Shown here one piece after another: positions 35,124 through 43,470 of a stretch of 64,000 nt of DNA; the stretch's first letter is position 1; every line of letters starts with the position of its first letter. The translations under genes were made by a program, and so were the position numbers. The DNA is from Mesorhizobium sp. SOD10. Lineage in GTDB: Bacteria > Pseudomonadota > Alphaproteobacteria > Rhizobiales > Rhizobiaceae. The stretch is taken from positions 62,001 to 126,000 of the forward strand of contig CCNA01000001.1 of the NCBI GenBank assembly GCA_000824805.1, read 5' to 3'. A model generated the notes under the pieces. That model was not told where the DNA came from. It worked only from the letters and a program-made list of their open reading frames with translations, and did no database searches.

Positions 35124-36764
35124 TTATGCCGGAGCGAACAGCGCCGCCACGGCAGCGAAGACCTCGGCGACGGCGAAGGCGCCGGGATCCGCTACGTCAA
35201 GCTGCCTGCCGATATAGGCGGAACGGCCGGCCTTGGCCTTCCGCATCGCGGCGGTTGCCTCGGCGCCTTGCCGCGCCGCCTTGGCGGCTGCTTCCAGCCC
35301 GCTTGCGTCGAATGCCTTCAGCGCCGGCTCCAGCGCATCGACCATGGTGCGGTCGCCGATCCTGGCACCGCCATAAAATGACATCCGTCCGAGGCCGGCA
35401 AGCAGCGCCTTGGGCAGAGTTGCGCCAAAACCCAAAGTCTGCGAGGCGGCGGTGAAGAAGATCGACAGAAGCACGCCGCTGGAACCGCCCATCGAAGTGC
35501 CAAGCGCATCGCCGATCGCGGCAAGCGTGGCCGCGCGATCGGCAAGCGGCAGGGTGTCGATGCGCTCGAGCACGCTGCGCGCCCCGGTTGCCATGGTCGA
35601 GCCGGTATCGCCGTCGCCTGCCTTGGCGTCGAGCGCGTTGAGGGGCTCTTCGAGCGCGATCAGCCTTTGGCAGACGGCCCTGATCAGCCGCTCGGCGGCC
35701 GCATCGCGGCTGGCTGGCTTTGCGGCTGTGCCGGTGGCAGGCTCGGCCATCGCGACAACGATCGGCTGACGAACCGGTTTTGCCGGTGGCCAGGCATGCG
35801 GGCCGACAGGCGCAAGCAGCGCCGCCTCGCGCGCCGGGTTCAGCTTGAGCAGCGACAGCGAGAAACCGTTCATGTTGAGCGCCGTCATCAGATGCCCGGG
35901 ACCGATCGTCAGCGTCACGGCCTTGGCGAGCGGCGAGGACAAAACGGCGTTGGCGATGAGCGACATTTCGAGCGGCGGCACCGAGCCAAGATTGTTGATC
36001 AGCAAGCCATAGTGATCGCCGGGATCGAGCCGCGCGGCGAGGCGCTCCGCCATGATGGCGACCAATGCGCCCGCGCTTTGCAGCGGGATACGCTCGACGC
36101 CCGGCTCGCCATGGATGCCGAGGCCAAGCTCGCCATCATCAGCGCCGAAGCGCTCCTCATGCGCCTGCCCGGGGATCGAACAGGAGGAGAGCGATATGCC
36201 GAGCGAAACGATGTCCTTAGCCGCCGCGCGGGCCGCCGCGGCTACCGATGCCAAGTCATGCCCGGATTCCGACAGGTGCCCGGCGATCTTGTGCACGAAC
36301 AGCGTGCCGGCGACGCCACGCGGCTGAGCGATGTCCGGCAGCGCTATGTCGTCGGCAACAATCACCATCTCGACCGCGAAACCTTCGGCGCGCGCCTTCT
36401 CGGCCGCCAAGCCGAAATTGAGCCGGTCGCCGGTGTAGTTCTTGACCACCAGCAGACAGCCGGCCGGCCCTGTCGTCGCGCGGATCGCCGCCAGCACCGC
36501 CTCGACGCTGGGCGAGGCGAAGATCTCGCCGGAGACGGCCGCCGTCAGCATGCCGGCCCCGACGAAGCCGGCATGCGAGGGCTCATGCCCGGCGCCGCCG
36601 CCCGAAACCACGGCCACCTTCGCCTTGTCCCAGTCGGCGCGCAGCACGACCTTGATCTCGGGATAGCCATCGAGGCGGGCGAGCGTGCCCGATCCCGCCG
36701 TGGCGAGGAAACCGTCAAGCGCCTCGGTGACGATCGTGTCCTTGCGGTTGAAAAAGTGCTTCAT
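35124..36764 (-). CDS. fused DhaK-DhaL dihydroxyacetone kinase
   Basis: A 546-residue protein with a DhaK domain (residues 1-330; GGGAGHEPSHAG, and GLGIHGEPG with the substrate histidine) joined by a proline/alanine-rich linker to a DhaL domain (about 350-545; DAKAGDGDTGSTM). This is the layout of single-chain, ATP-dependent dihydroxyacetone kinases, and related enzymes act on erythrulose or other ketoses. It is followed by complete dhaL, dhaM and dhaK genes, so two kinase systems share one operon. ATG 36764 is preferred over 36797. Confidence 0.92.
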   Translation of the reverse strand: MKHFFNRKDTIVTEALDGFLATAGSGTLARLDGYPEIKVVLRADWDKAKVAVVSGGGAGHEPSHAGFVGAGMLTAAVSGEIFASPSVEAVLAAIRATTGPAGCLLVVKNYTGDRLNFGLAAEKARAEGFAVEMVIVADDIALPDIAQPRGVAGTLFVHKIAGHLSESGHDLASVAAAARAAAKDIVSLGISLSSCSIPGQAHEERFGADDGELGLGIHGEPGVERIPLQSAGALVAIMAERLAARLDPGDHYGLLINNLGSVPPLEMSLIANAVLSSPLAKAVTLTIGPGHLMTALNMNGFSLSLLKLNPAREAALLAPVGPHAWPPAKPVRQPIVVAMAEPATGTAAKPASRDAAAERLIRAVCQRLIALEEPLNALDAKAGDGDTGSTMATGARSVLERIDTLPLADRAATLAAIGDALGTSMGGSSGVLLSIFFTAASQTLGFGATLPKALLAGLGRMSFYGGARIGDRTMVDALEPALKAFDASGLEAAAKAARQGAEATAAMRKAKAGRSAYIGRQLDVADPGAFAVAEVFAAVAALFAPA

Positions 36765-36824
36765 GGATTTCGTCCAGTCCGTATCTGCGGTCGTCATTCG
36801 GTGCCAATATCTGAGGCGTCGCGG

Positions 36825-37838
36825 CTACATCAGTCTTTGCCCGTCCGAGCCGAAATAGAGCGGGGCGATGTAGCGGATCGTCACTCTGTCCCCCTTTGCG
36901 AGCGGCGTGTCGGGATCGGTCAGCGTCACCAGCTTCTTCGCCCCCACCGTCACATGCAGGTGGTTCTGGTCGCCAAGATGCTCGACCCAGTCGACGAGGC
37001 CGTCGGCATGGCCGTTCATCGCCTTTTCGATCGCGAGATGTTCGGTGCGGGCGCCGATCGTCGTCGTTCCGGCCGGCGCGCCGCCGTCGGGCAGCAGCCC
37101 GGCCGGCAAAAGGTTGATCGCCGGCTGGCCGAGACGGGCGGCGACATGAAGGTTCGCCGGCTCGGAATAGATCGCGCGCGGCGTGCCGATCTGCACCAGC
37201 ACGCCGTCGGCAAGGATGCCGATGCGGTCGGCCATGGTCATCGCCTCGATCTGGTCGTGCGTGACATAGAGCATGGTGGCGCCCAGCTCGGACTGGATGC
37301 GCTTCAGCTCCAGCCTGAGATCGGCGCGCAGCTTGGCGTCGAGGGAGGAGAGCGGCTCGTCCATCAGGTAGATCGCGGGCTTGCGCACCAGCGCGCGGCC
37401 GATGGCGACACGCTGCATCTCGCCGCCCGACAATCTTGTCGAGCGGTTGTCGAGCTTGTGGTCGATGCGCACCATGCGCGCCACTTCCTCGACCCGGCGC
37501 CGCACAGCGTCCTCCGGAAAACGCCGTGCCGGCGAGCGCAGCGGGAAGGCCAGATTGTCGAACACCGAAAGATGCGGGTAGAGCGAATATTGCTGGAAGA
37601 CGAAGGCGGTGTCGCGTTCGGCCGGCGACAGCGCCGTCGCGTCATGGCCGCCGATGTGGATCGTGCCGCTGTCTGGCCGCTCCAGCCCCGCGATCAGCCT
37701 CAGCGTCGTCGTCTTGCCGGCGCCGGTCGGCCCAAGCAGCACGACGAATTCGCCGTCCTTGATCGCGAGGTCGAGATTGCTGACCGCGACGGTGTCGCCG
37801 AAGCTCTTGGTTACGCCCTGGATATGGACATCAGCCAT
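36825..37838 (-). CDS. ABC sugar-type importer ATPase (second)
   Basis: A 337-residue CUT1-type ATPase: Walker A GPTGAGKTT, signature LSGGEMQRV, Walker B IYLMDEP, switch histidine in YVTHDQ, and a C-terminal OB-type regulatory domain. ATG 37838 has GGAGG 7 bases upstream and overlaps the end of the other ATPase gene by 8 bases. Together they should form a heterodimeric motor, as in the rhizobial glycerol (GlpST) type importers. Confidence 0.93.
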   Translation of the reverse strand: MADVHIQGVTKSFGDTVAVSNLDLAIKDGEFVVLLGPTGAGKTTTLRLIAGLERPDSGTIHIGGHDATALSPAERDTAFVFQQYSLYPHLSVFDNLAFPLRSPARRFPEDAVRRRVEEVARMVRIDHKLDNRSTRLSGGEMQRVAIGRALVRKPAIYLMDEPLSSLDAKLRADLRLELKRIQSELGATMLYVTHDQIEAMTMADRIGILADGVLVQIGTPRAIYSEPANLHVAARLGQPAINLLPAGLLPDGGAPAGTTTIGARTEHLAIEKAMNGHADGLVDWVEHLGDQNHLHVTVGAKKLVTLTDPDTPLAKGDRVTIRYIAPLYFGSDGQRLM

Positions 37839-38937
37839 GGCGTGCCTCCGCTGCCTGATCATGCATGGCGGTCCTGACCGCGCGTCCGGAGCCCTTTTCG
37901 AACAGCGAGAGCCGCGCGCTGCTCAGCGTCAGCCCGACCTGTTCGCCGGGGCTGAGATGGATGCCGGCCGGCACGCGGGCCTTGATGATGCCGTCGACCG
38001 TCTCCACCGCGACGATCTGCGTGGTGCCGAGATATTCGGTGCCGTAGATCGCGCCGCGCAGCTTCGAGCCGTCGTCGAAGCGGATGTGCTCGGGCCGGAT
38101 GCCGAGCGCCATCTCGGCGGGTGCCACGTCCTCACGCACCTCCGGCACAGGCACTTTCGCGCCCTGAACGACGATCTCCTTCGCGCCCTTGGCCAAGCCG
38201 CCGCCGAAGCCCAGAAAATTCATCGGCGGCGAGCCGATGAAATCGGCGACGAACATGGTCGCCGGCCGGTCGTAGATCTCGCGCGGCGTGCCGAACTGCT
38301 CGATGACGCCGTGGTTCATCACCGCTATTTTGTCGGCCATCGACATCGCTTCCATCTGGTCATGCGTGACATAGACGGTCGTGGCATGGATGCGGTTGTG
38401 CAGCTCGCGCAGCTCATGCACCATCAGGTCGCGGAACTCGGTATCCAAAGTGCCGAGCGGCTCGTCCATGAGAAAACATTTCGGACGTCGCACGATGGCG
38501 CGGCCGAGTGCGACGCGCTGGCGGTCGCCGCCGGCAAGGCCGGAAACGGATTTGTCGAGCAGATGGTCGATGCGCAGCAGCTTCGCCGTCTCCTCGACGC
38601 GGCCGCGGATCTCGGCCGAAGGCATGCCCTGCGCCAGCAGTGGGAAGCCGATGTTCTTGCGCACATTCATATGCGGATAGAGCGCGAAGAGCTGGAAGAC
38701 GAAGGCGATGTCGCGCTCGCGCGCCCTGCGCATGGTGACGTCCTCGCCTCCGAGCAGGATCTGACCGCCAGTCGGCAGTTCGAGGCCGGCGATCATGCGA
38801 AGCGTCGTCGTCTTGCCGCAGCCGGAAGGCCCCAGCATGACGAAGAACTCGCCATCCTCGACGACGAAATTGGAGTCCTGCACGGCGACGAAAGCGCCGA
38901 AGGCCTTCCTCAGGTTCTGAACACGGATCTCGGCCAT
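37831..38937 (-). CDS. ABC sugar-type importer ATPase (first)
   Basis: A 368-residue ATPase: Walker A GPSGCGKTT, signature LAGGDRQRV (slightly altered from LSGGQ), Walker B CFLMDEP and YVTHDQ. The C-terminal OB-fold domain is present. It starts 2 bases after the stop of the 47-residue membrane protein. The altered signature suggests that its ATP site is less active than that of the second ATPase; this is inference. Confidence 0.93.
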   Translation of the reverse strand: MAEIRVQNLRKAFGAFVAVQDSNFVVEDGEFFVMLGPSGCGKTTTLRMIAGLELPTGGQILLGGEDVTMRRARERDIAFVFQLFALYPHMNVRKNIGFPLLAQGMPSAEIRGRVEETAKLLRIDHLLDKSVSGLAGGDRQRVALGRAIVRRPKCFLMDEPLGTLDTEFRDLMVHELRELHNRIHATTVYVTHDQMEAMSMADKIAVMNHGVIEQFGTPREIYDRPATMFVADFIGSPPMNFLGFGGGLAKGAKEIVVQGAKVPVPEVREDVAPAEMALGIRPEHIRFDDGSKLRGAIYGTEYLGTTQIVAVETVDGIIKARVPAGIHLSPGEQVGLTLSSARLSLFEKGSGRAVRTAMHDQAAEARHG

Positions 38938-38939
38938 CT

Positions 38940-39083
38940 CTATTCCGGGAATTTCGAGACAATGATGAACATCACCGTGCCGGCAAGCATGGTGATGAAG
39001 GAATAGGTGTAGAGCGCCAGCGCGAAGGGCTGGAACAGCATCAGGAAACCGATCGCGATGATCGCGGTCGCGATGTTTTCCAT
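38940..39083 (-). CDS. 47-residue membrane microprotein of the ABC operon
   Basis: A 47-codon open frame, MENIATAIIAIGFLMLF at the N-terminus and ending in VSKFPE. Nearly all of it is hydrophobic, enough for one long or two short helices. GGCAAGGCG precedes the ATG, and the stop is 2 bases before the first ATPase start, so it is tightly embedded in the operon. Rhizobial glycerol importers of similar layout also have a small membrane gene (glpU), but it is larger. I infer an accessory role in the transporter. Confidence 0.7.
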   Translation of the reverse strand: MENIATAIIAIGFLMLFQPFALALYTYSFITMLAGTVMFIIVSKFPE

Positions 39084-39165
39084 CAGGCCGCGCCTTGCCC
39101 AGCGGGGCCAGGAGGAGGTTTGGGGACAGCTCGACGGAGTGGGGGTCGACTTATTCCCACATCAA

Positions 39166-40116
39166 TCATTTGCGCACCGCGCCGAAGGTGATGCCGCGCA
39201 GCAATTGCTTGCGTAGCAGGATGGTGAAGACGAGGATCGGCACCAGGAAGATGGTCGTGCCCGCCGCCACCGCAGGCCAGTCCTGGCCGCCCTCGCCGAT
39301 GATGGTCGGGATGAAGGGCGGCGCGGTCTGCGCTGTGCCTGAGGTGAGCAGCGCGGCGAATGCATATTCGTTCCAGGCGAAGATCAGGCAGAAGATGGCA
39401 GTCGCCGCGATGCCGGTCGTCGCCTGCGGCAGCACGGTGCGCCAGAAGGCCTGCAGCCGCGTGTAGCCGTCGATCATCGCGGCCTCTTCATATTCGCGCG
39501 GGATCTCGTCGATGAAGCCCTTGAGCAGCCAGACCGCCAGCGAGACGTTGACCGCGGTGTAGAGCAGGATCATGCCGAGCGCGGTGTCGGAGAGGCCAAG
39601 TTCGCGGTACATCAGGTAGATCGGGATCGCCACCGCGATCGGCGGCATGAAGCGCGTCGACAGGATGAAGAACAGAAGGTCGTCGGCCAAAGGCACCTTG
39701 AAGCGCGAGAAGCCATAGGCCGAGAGCGTGCCCAGGAACACCGCGCAGAACGTCGAGCCGAAGGCGATGATCAGCGAGTTGACGAAGCGCGGCAGGAAGT
39801 TCGACGGGCCGGCGATGACCATGTTGCGCTTGCGCACGGTCTCGTCGCAGAAGCCGGTCGCCGGCCCCAGCGCGTTGATATATTCCGGCGTCTGGCGGGT
39901 CCGGGTGGTGAACAGGTTGCAATAGCCCTCGATGCTCGGCTGGAAGACGACCTTCGGCGGATAGGCGATCGAATCCGGCGGCGTCTTGAAACTGGTGGCG
40001 AAGATCCAGAGCAGCGGCACGATCGAGATCAGCGCATAGGCTATGATGATCGTGCCGGCGATCAGCTTCGCGTTCGACGACGGCGCGACGACGGAATGGG
40101 CGGTGGTCAGGCTCAT
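39166..40116 (-). CDS. ABC importer permease (MalG type)
   Basis: A 316-residue CUT1 permease with six helices. The cytoplasmic EAA loop is EYEEAAMIDGYTRLQAFWRTV. A large periplasmic loop after helix 1 contains two cysteines. The start ATG overlaps the stop of the other permease (ATGA). It pairs with 40113-41060 to form the membrane channel. Confidence 0.93.
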   Translation of the reverse strand: MSLTTAHSVVAPSSNAKLIAGTIIIAYALISIVPLLWIFATSFKTPPDSIAYPPKVVFQPSIEGYCNLFTTRTRQTPEYINALGPATGFCDETVRKRNMVIAGPSNFLPRFVNSLIIAFGSTFCAVFLGTLSAYGFSRFKVPLADDLLFFILSTRFMPPIAVAIPIYLMYRELGLSDTALGMILLYTAVNVSLAVWLLKGFIDEIPREYEEAAMIDGYTRLQAFWRTVLPQATTGIAATAIFCLIFAWNEYAFAALLTSGTAQTAPPFIPTIIGEGGQDWPAVAAGTTIFLVPILVFTILLRKQLLRGITFGAVRK

Positions 40117-41060
40117 CTCTGCTTCACCTTGTTGAGCGCCTTGACGTAGATGTTGGCCAGCCCGAACACGGCGACGAACAGGATGATGGCGAAGGCCGAG
40201 GAATAACCGGTGCGCCAGCTTTCGAAAGCCTGCCGCTTCAGCGTGATCGAGGCGACCTCGGTGGTCGAGCCGGGTCCTCCGCCGGTGAGCAGGTTGACCA
40301 TATCGAACATCTTGAAGTTCTCGATGCCGCGGAACAGCACCGCCAGCATGATGAAGGGCAGCGCCATAGGCAGCGTGATCGACCAGAACTGACGCCAGTT
40401 GGAGGCGCGGTCGACCTCGGCCGCTTCGTAGATGTATTCGGGAATCGAGCGCAGCCCGGCGAGGCAGATCAGCATCACGTAAGGCGTCCACATCCAGGTG
40501 TCCACGATGATGATCGCCCACGGCGCGAGTTCGACATTGGACAGCATCTGCACATTCGTCGGAGGAATGCCGGTGACGAAGGAGACGACGTAGGAAAACA
40601 GGCCGATCTGCGGCTCGTAGAGAAAGCGCCAGAAATTGCCGACCACCGCCGGCGACAGCATCATCGGCACCAGGATGATGGTGGTCCAGAAAGCGTGGCC
40701 GCGGAATTTGCGGTCGATGAGCCAGGCCAGCGTGAAGCCGATCACCGTCTGCAGGAGGATCGTCCAGAAGACGAAATGAGCCGTGGTCTGCATGGCGATC
40801 CAGATATCCTGGTCGCCGAGGATGCGCCGGTAGTTGGCGAGCCCCAGATTCTTCACCACCTCGTTGGGGCGGTTGGCCCGGTAATTGGTGAAGGAGAGAT
40901 AGATCGCCCAGAACAGCGGGAAGATGTTGATGGCCAAAAGCAAAAGGATCGTCGGCGAGATGAACAGCCAGGCGAGGCCCTTGTCGCTGATGCCCCGGAT
41001 CTTCTTGGCCAACGGCTCCGGTGTGGCCCGAGCAACGTTGTCCGCAGTCCGATCGAGCAT
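40113..41060 (-). CDS. ABC importer permease (MalF type)
   Basis: A 315-residue permease with six helices: LAWLFISPTILLLLAINIF at the N-terminus and the EAA loop YIYEAAEVDRASNWRQFW. ATG 41060 has AGGA 7 bases upstream; an ATG at 41096 is also in frame. It lies 121 bases after the binding-protein gene; that gap probably carries the usual stem-loop that keeps binding-protein mRNA in excess, although no strong hairpin was identified. Confidence 0.93.
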   Translation of the reverse strand: MLDRTADNVARATPEPLAKKIRGISDKGLAWLFISPTILLLLAINIFPLFWAIYLSFTNYRANRPNEVVKNLGLANYRRILGDQDIWIAMQTTAHFVFWTILLQTVIGFTLAWLIDRKFRGHAFWTTIILVPMMLSPAVVGNFWRFLYEPQIGLFSYVVSFVTGIPPTNVQMLSNVELAPWAIIIVDTWMWTPYVMLICLAGLRSIPEYIYEAAEVDRASNWRQFWSITLPMALPFIMLAVLFRGIENFKMFDMVNLLTGGGPGSTTEVASITLKRQAFESWRTGYSSAFAIILFVAVFGLANIYVKALNKVKQR

Positions 41061-41181
41061 GGTTAATCCTGCTTCGGTCACGTCAAATCTCGACAATGGA
41101 ATTTATCTGAACTGCGTCCCGTGCCAAGGCGGCACGGGACGCTGCGATCAAGCTCGGGAGGAGCTTTACATCTTGCCCCGA

Positions 41182-42513
41182 CTACATCTTGCCATCGTCC
41201 TGGAAGATCTGCGTCCAGTCCTTGACGAGGCCGTCCAGCGCATCCTTGGCCGAGCCCTGGCCGGCGACGACATAGTCGTGGAAGCGCTTCTGCGAGGCCT
41301 GCAGCAGCGGCGCGTAGCTCGGTTCCGCCCAGAAGTCCTTCACGATGGCCATGGAGTCGAGGAAGGCCTGCGCGTAAGGCTGGCTGGACGGGAATTTCGG
41401 GTCCTTGACCACCGAGTTCAGGCAGGAATAGCCGCCGAGCGACCACCACTTGGCCTGCACGTCCTTGTTGGCGAACCACTTGATGTATTTCAGCGCCGAT
41501 TCCTGCTTGTCGGAATAGGAGACCACCGAGATGCCCTGGCCGCCGAGCTGCGCGAACTGGTCGCCGTCGGGGCCTTTCGGATTAACGAAGTAGCCTATTC
41601 TGTCGCCACCGACATTCTCGTCCTTCTGCAGGCCGGGCCAGGTGAAGGCGAAGTTCATGTGCATCGCCACCTGCCCGGATTTGAAGGCGTCGACGCCTTC
41701 GCCCATGTAGCTGTTGGAGGCGCCGGGCGGCGTGCAGCAATCATAGAGCGCCTTGTAGAACTCGAGACCCTTCACCGATTTCTCGGAGTTGACGAAGCCT
41801 TCCATTTCGTAGGGCTTCTTGGGGTTCTCATATTGGAAGCCGTAGCTGTAGAGCACGTCCATGGCGCCCATGGTGATGCCTTCCGAGCCGCGCTCGGTAT
41901 AGATCGAGGCACCATAGACGGTCTTGCCGTCGATCTGCCGCTTCTGGAAGAATTCGGCGATCTGCTTCAGCTGGTCGAAGGTGGTCGGCGGGGCGAGGTC
42001 CCAGCCATATTTCTCCTTGAATTCCTTCTGCAGCTCGGGCCGCGAGAACCAGTCCTTGCGATAGGTCCAGCCGACGACGTCGCCCATGGCCGGCAGCGCC
42101 CAGTAGTTCGGCGTGTTCTTCGGCCATTCCGAATAGCCGACCACGGTCGCCGGCACGAAGTCGTCCATGCTGATCTTCTCCTTGTCGAAGAAGTCGTTCA
42201 GCTTGACGTAATGGCCGTTCTCGGCGGCGCCGCCGATCCACTGGCTGTCGCCGATGATCAGGTCGCAGAGCTTGCCGTGCGAGTTGAGCTCGTTGAGGAA
42301 TCGGTCGGCGTAATTGGTCCACGGCACGAACTCGAACTTCATGCCGATGCCGGTTTCCTTGGTGAAGTCCTTGGACAGTTCCACGAGCGCGTTGGCCGGA
42401 TCCCAGGCCGCCCAGCACAGCGTCAGGTCTTCCGCATGCGCGACGTCCGAGACGGCTGTCGACGCAAAGATCGCCGAGGACAGTCCCAACGCCAGTTTCA
42501 AGGTCGATTTCAT
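41182..42513 (-). CDS. ABC importer periplasmic solute-binding protein
   Basis: A 443-residue family 1 extracellular binding protein with a Sec signal (KLALGLSSAIFASTAVSDVAHA-ED). The mature part starts LTLCWAAWDPANALVEL and is of full length. GGGAGGTAAGGC precedes the ATG. It is the first gene of the operon, so it should be the most highly expressed. Gene context (dihydroxyacetone-type kinases downstream) points to a polyol, ketotriose or ketotetrose as ligand; sequence alone does not fix it. Confidence 0.93.
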   Translation of the reverse strand: MKSTLKLALGLSSAIFASTAVSDVAHAEDLTLCWAAWDPANALVELSKDFTKETGIGMKFEFVPWTNYADRFLNELNSHGKLCDLIIGDSQWIGGAAENGHYVKLNDFFDKEKISMDDFVPATVVGYSEWPKNTPNYWALPAMGDVVGWTYRKDWFSRPELQKEFKEKYGWDLAPPTTFDQLKQIAEFFQKRQIDGKTVYGASIYTERGSEGITMGAMDVLYSYGFQYENPKKPYEMEGFVNSEKSVKGLEFYKALYDCCTPPGASNSYMGEGVDAFKSGQVAMHMNFAFTWPGLQKDENVGGDRIGYFVNPKGPDGDQFAQLGGQGISVVSYSDKQESALKYIKWFANKDVQAKWWSLGGYSCLNSVVKDPKFPSSQPYAQAFLDSMAIVKDFWAEPSYAPLLQASQKRFHDYVVAGQGSAKDALDGLVKDWTQIFQDDGKM

Positions 42514-42614
42514 GCCTTACCTCCCATTTGCGAAACGCGTCCGGATGACGGTTTCAAGAGCCCTCGACCCTCGCTCCTCCGAGGGCCTAAACAAGGCACG
42601 CTATGCGCTGCCGA

Positions 42615-42652
42615 TGTTTAGTAATTTGTTTAGTGATGCTCTTTTTACTAAA
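42615..42652. promoter_or_regulatory. GTTTAGTRA repeats upstream of the ABC/dha operon
   Basis: Direct copies GTTTAGTAA (42615-42623) and GTTTAGTGA (42627-42635) are followed by an inverted copy TTACTAAAC (42644-42652). The last two form a dyad with an 8-base spacer. They lie about 100-140 bases upstream of the binding-protein start, in the only AT-rich stretch nearby, as expected for an operator and promoter. Confidence 0.6.
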
Positions 42653-42670
42653 CAACGCAAGCGAATTCGT

Positions 42671-42685
42671 TGCTGCGCCGCAGCA
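42671..42685. promoter_or_regulatory. perfect 7-1-7 TGC dyad
   Basis: TGCTGCG-C-CGCAGCA is a perfect interrupted palindrome. It resembles the 17-bp EPS palindrome in its TGCTGC/GCAGCA arms but not in its centre. It lies between the PIG-L gene end and the ABC operon. Confidence 0.35.
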
Positions 42686-42747
42686 TGGTGAGCCGCGTCA
42701 TTGAAATCGTTGGGAAATGATCGCCGAAGGTTTCCGTCCTGCTGTCG

Positions 42748-43446
42748 TCAGCTGGGCGGGTCGGCGGGGCCTGGGCTTGTCGTCACCGGCCGGATCGCCG
42801 GTGCCGGCGGCAGCAATGCGCGGATGTCGGCGAAGGGAAAGATCGGCTCGAAGCGGAAGGCCTCCGCCAGCGCGCCGGAGGCGCCATTGCACTGGCCGGC
42901 GCGAAACTCGTTCTGAAGGCGCGCCCTGTGTACATAGTGCTCCGGACCTTGCGACTGGTGCGCCCGGATCGCTTCAGCCTTGACGTCCCAATGCTGCGAA
43001 ATCTCGACATAGTGCGTCGGCGAAAAACCGGTGCCGCCGAGCGTGTCGGCATGCAGCACCGGGACCGCGAAGGATGCGGCGATGCGCACGCCGTCGGACA
43101 GGGCGCGGTGGTCGCCATGATAATCGTAGGGCGCATGGGTGATGGCGAGATCGGGCTTCACCTCGCCGATCAGCGCCTTTAGCGCCGCAATGAACGCGGC
43201 GTCGGCGACGAGCTCGCCGTCGGGAAAGTCGAGGAAGCGCGGCTCGACGCCGAGCAGGCCTGCCGCCTTGGCCGCTTCCTCGCGCCGCAACCGGGCAAGC
43301 GCCTTGCCGTCGCCCATTCCGCCTCTGGCACCATCGGTGGCTATTGCGAAAGTCAGTTCTGCGCCTTGCGCGGCACAGGCGGCCAGCGTACCGAACATGA
43401 ATATCTCGATGTCGTCGGGATGCGCCCCCAGCGCCAGTATCTTCAT
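42748..43446 (-). CDS. PIG-L/LmbE family deacetylase
   Basis: A 232-residue zinc-dependent N-deacetylase-like protein. The metal motif is GAHPDDIE at residues 7-14, and the third ligand is the HGDHRA block. Family members remove acetyl groups from GlcNAc-type sugars or related compounds. GGGAGAG is 6 bases before the ATG. Its start is only 24 bases from the divergent DMT permease start. It is co-directional with the ABC/dha operon but separated from it by 234 bases. Confidence 0.87.
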   Translation of the reverse strand: MKILALGAHPDDIEIFMFGTLAACAAQGAELTFAIATDGARGGMGDGKALARLRREEAAKAAGLLGVEPRFLDFPDGELVADAAFIAALKALIGEVKPDLAITHAPYDYHGDHRALSDGVRIAASFAVPVLHADTLGGTGFSPTHYVEISQHWDVKAEAIRAHQSQGPEHYVHRARLQNEFRAGQCNGASGALAEAFRFEPIFPFADIRALLPPAPAIRPVTTSPGPADPPS

Positions 43447-43470
43447 GTCTTCTCTCCCGGAAATGGTATC

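Noticed and set aside
35667..37877. A 736-codon plus-strand frame opposite the Dha kinase and ABC ATPase genes
   Set aside because: Antisense to two well-defined genes; no ribosome site or motif.
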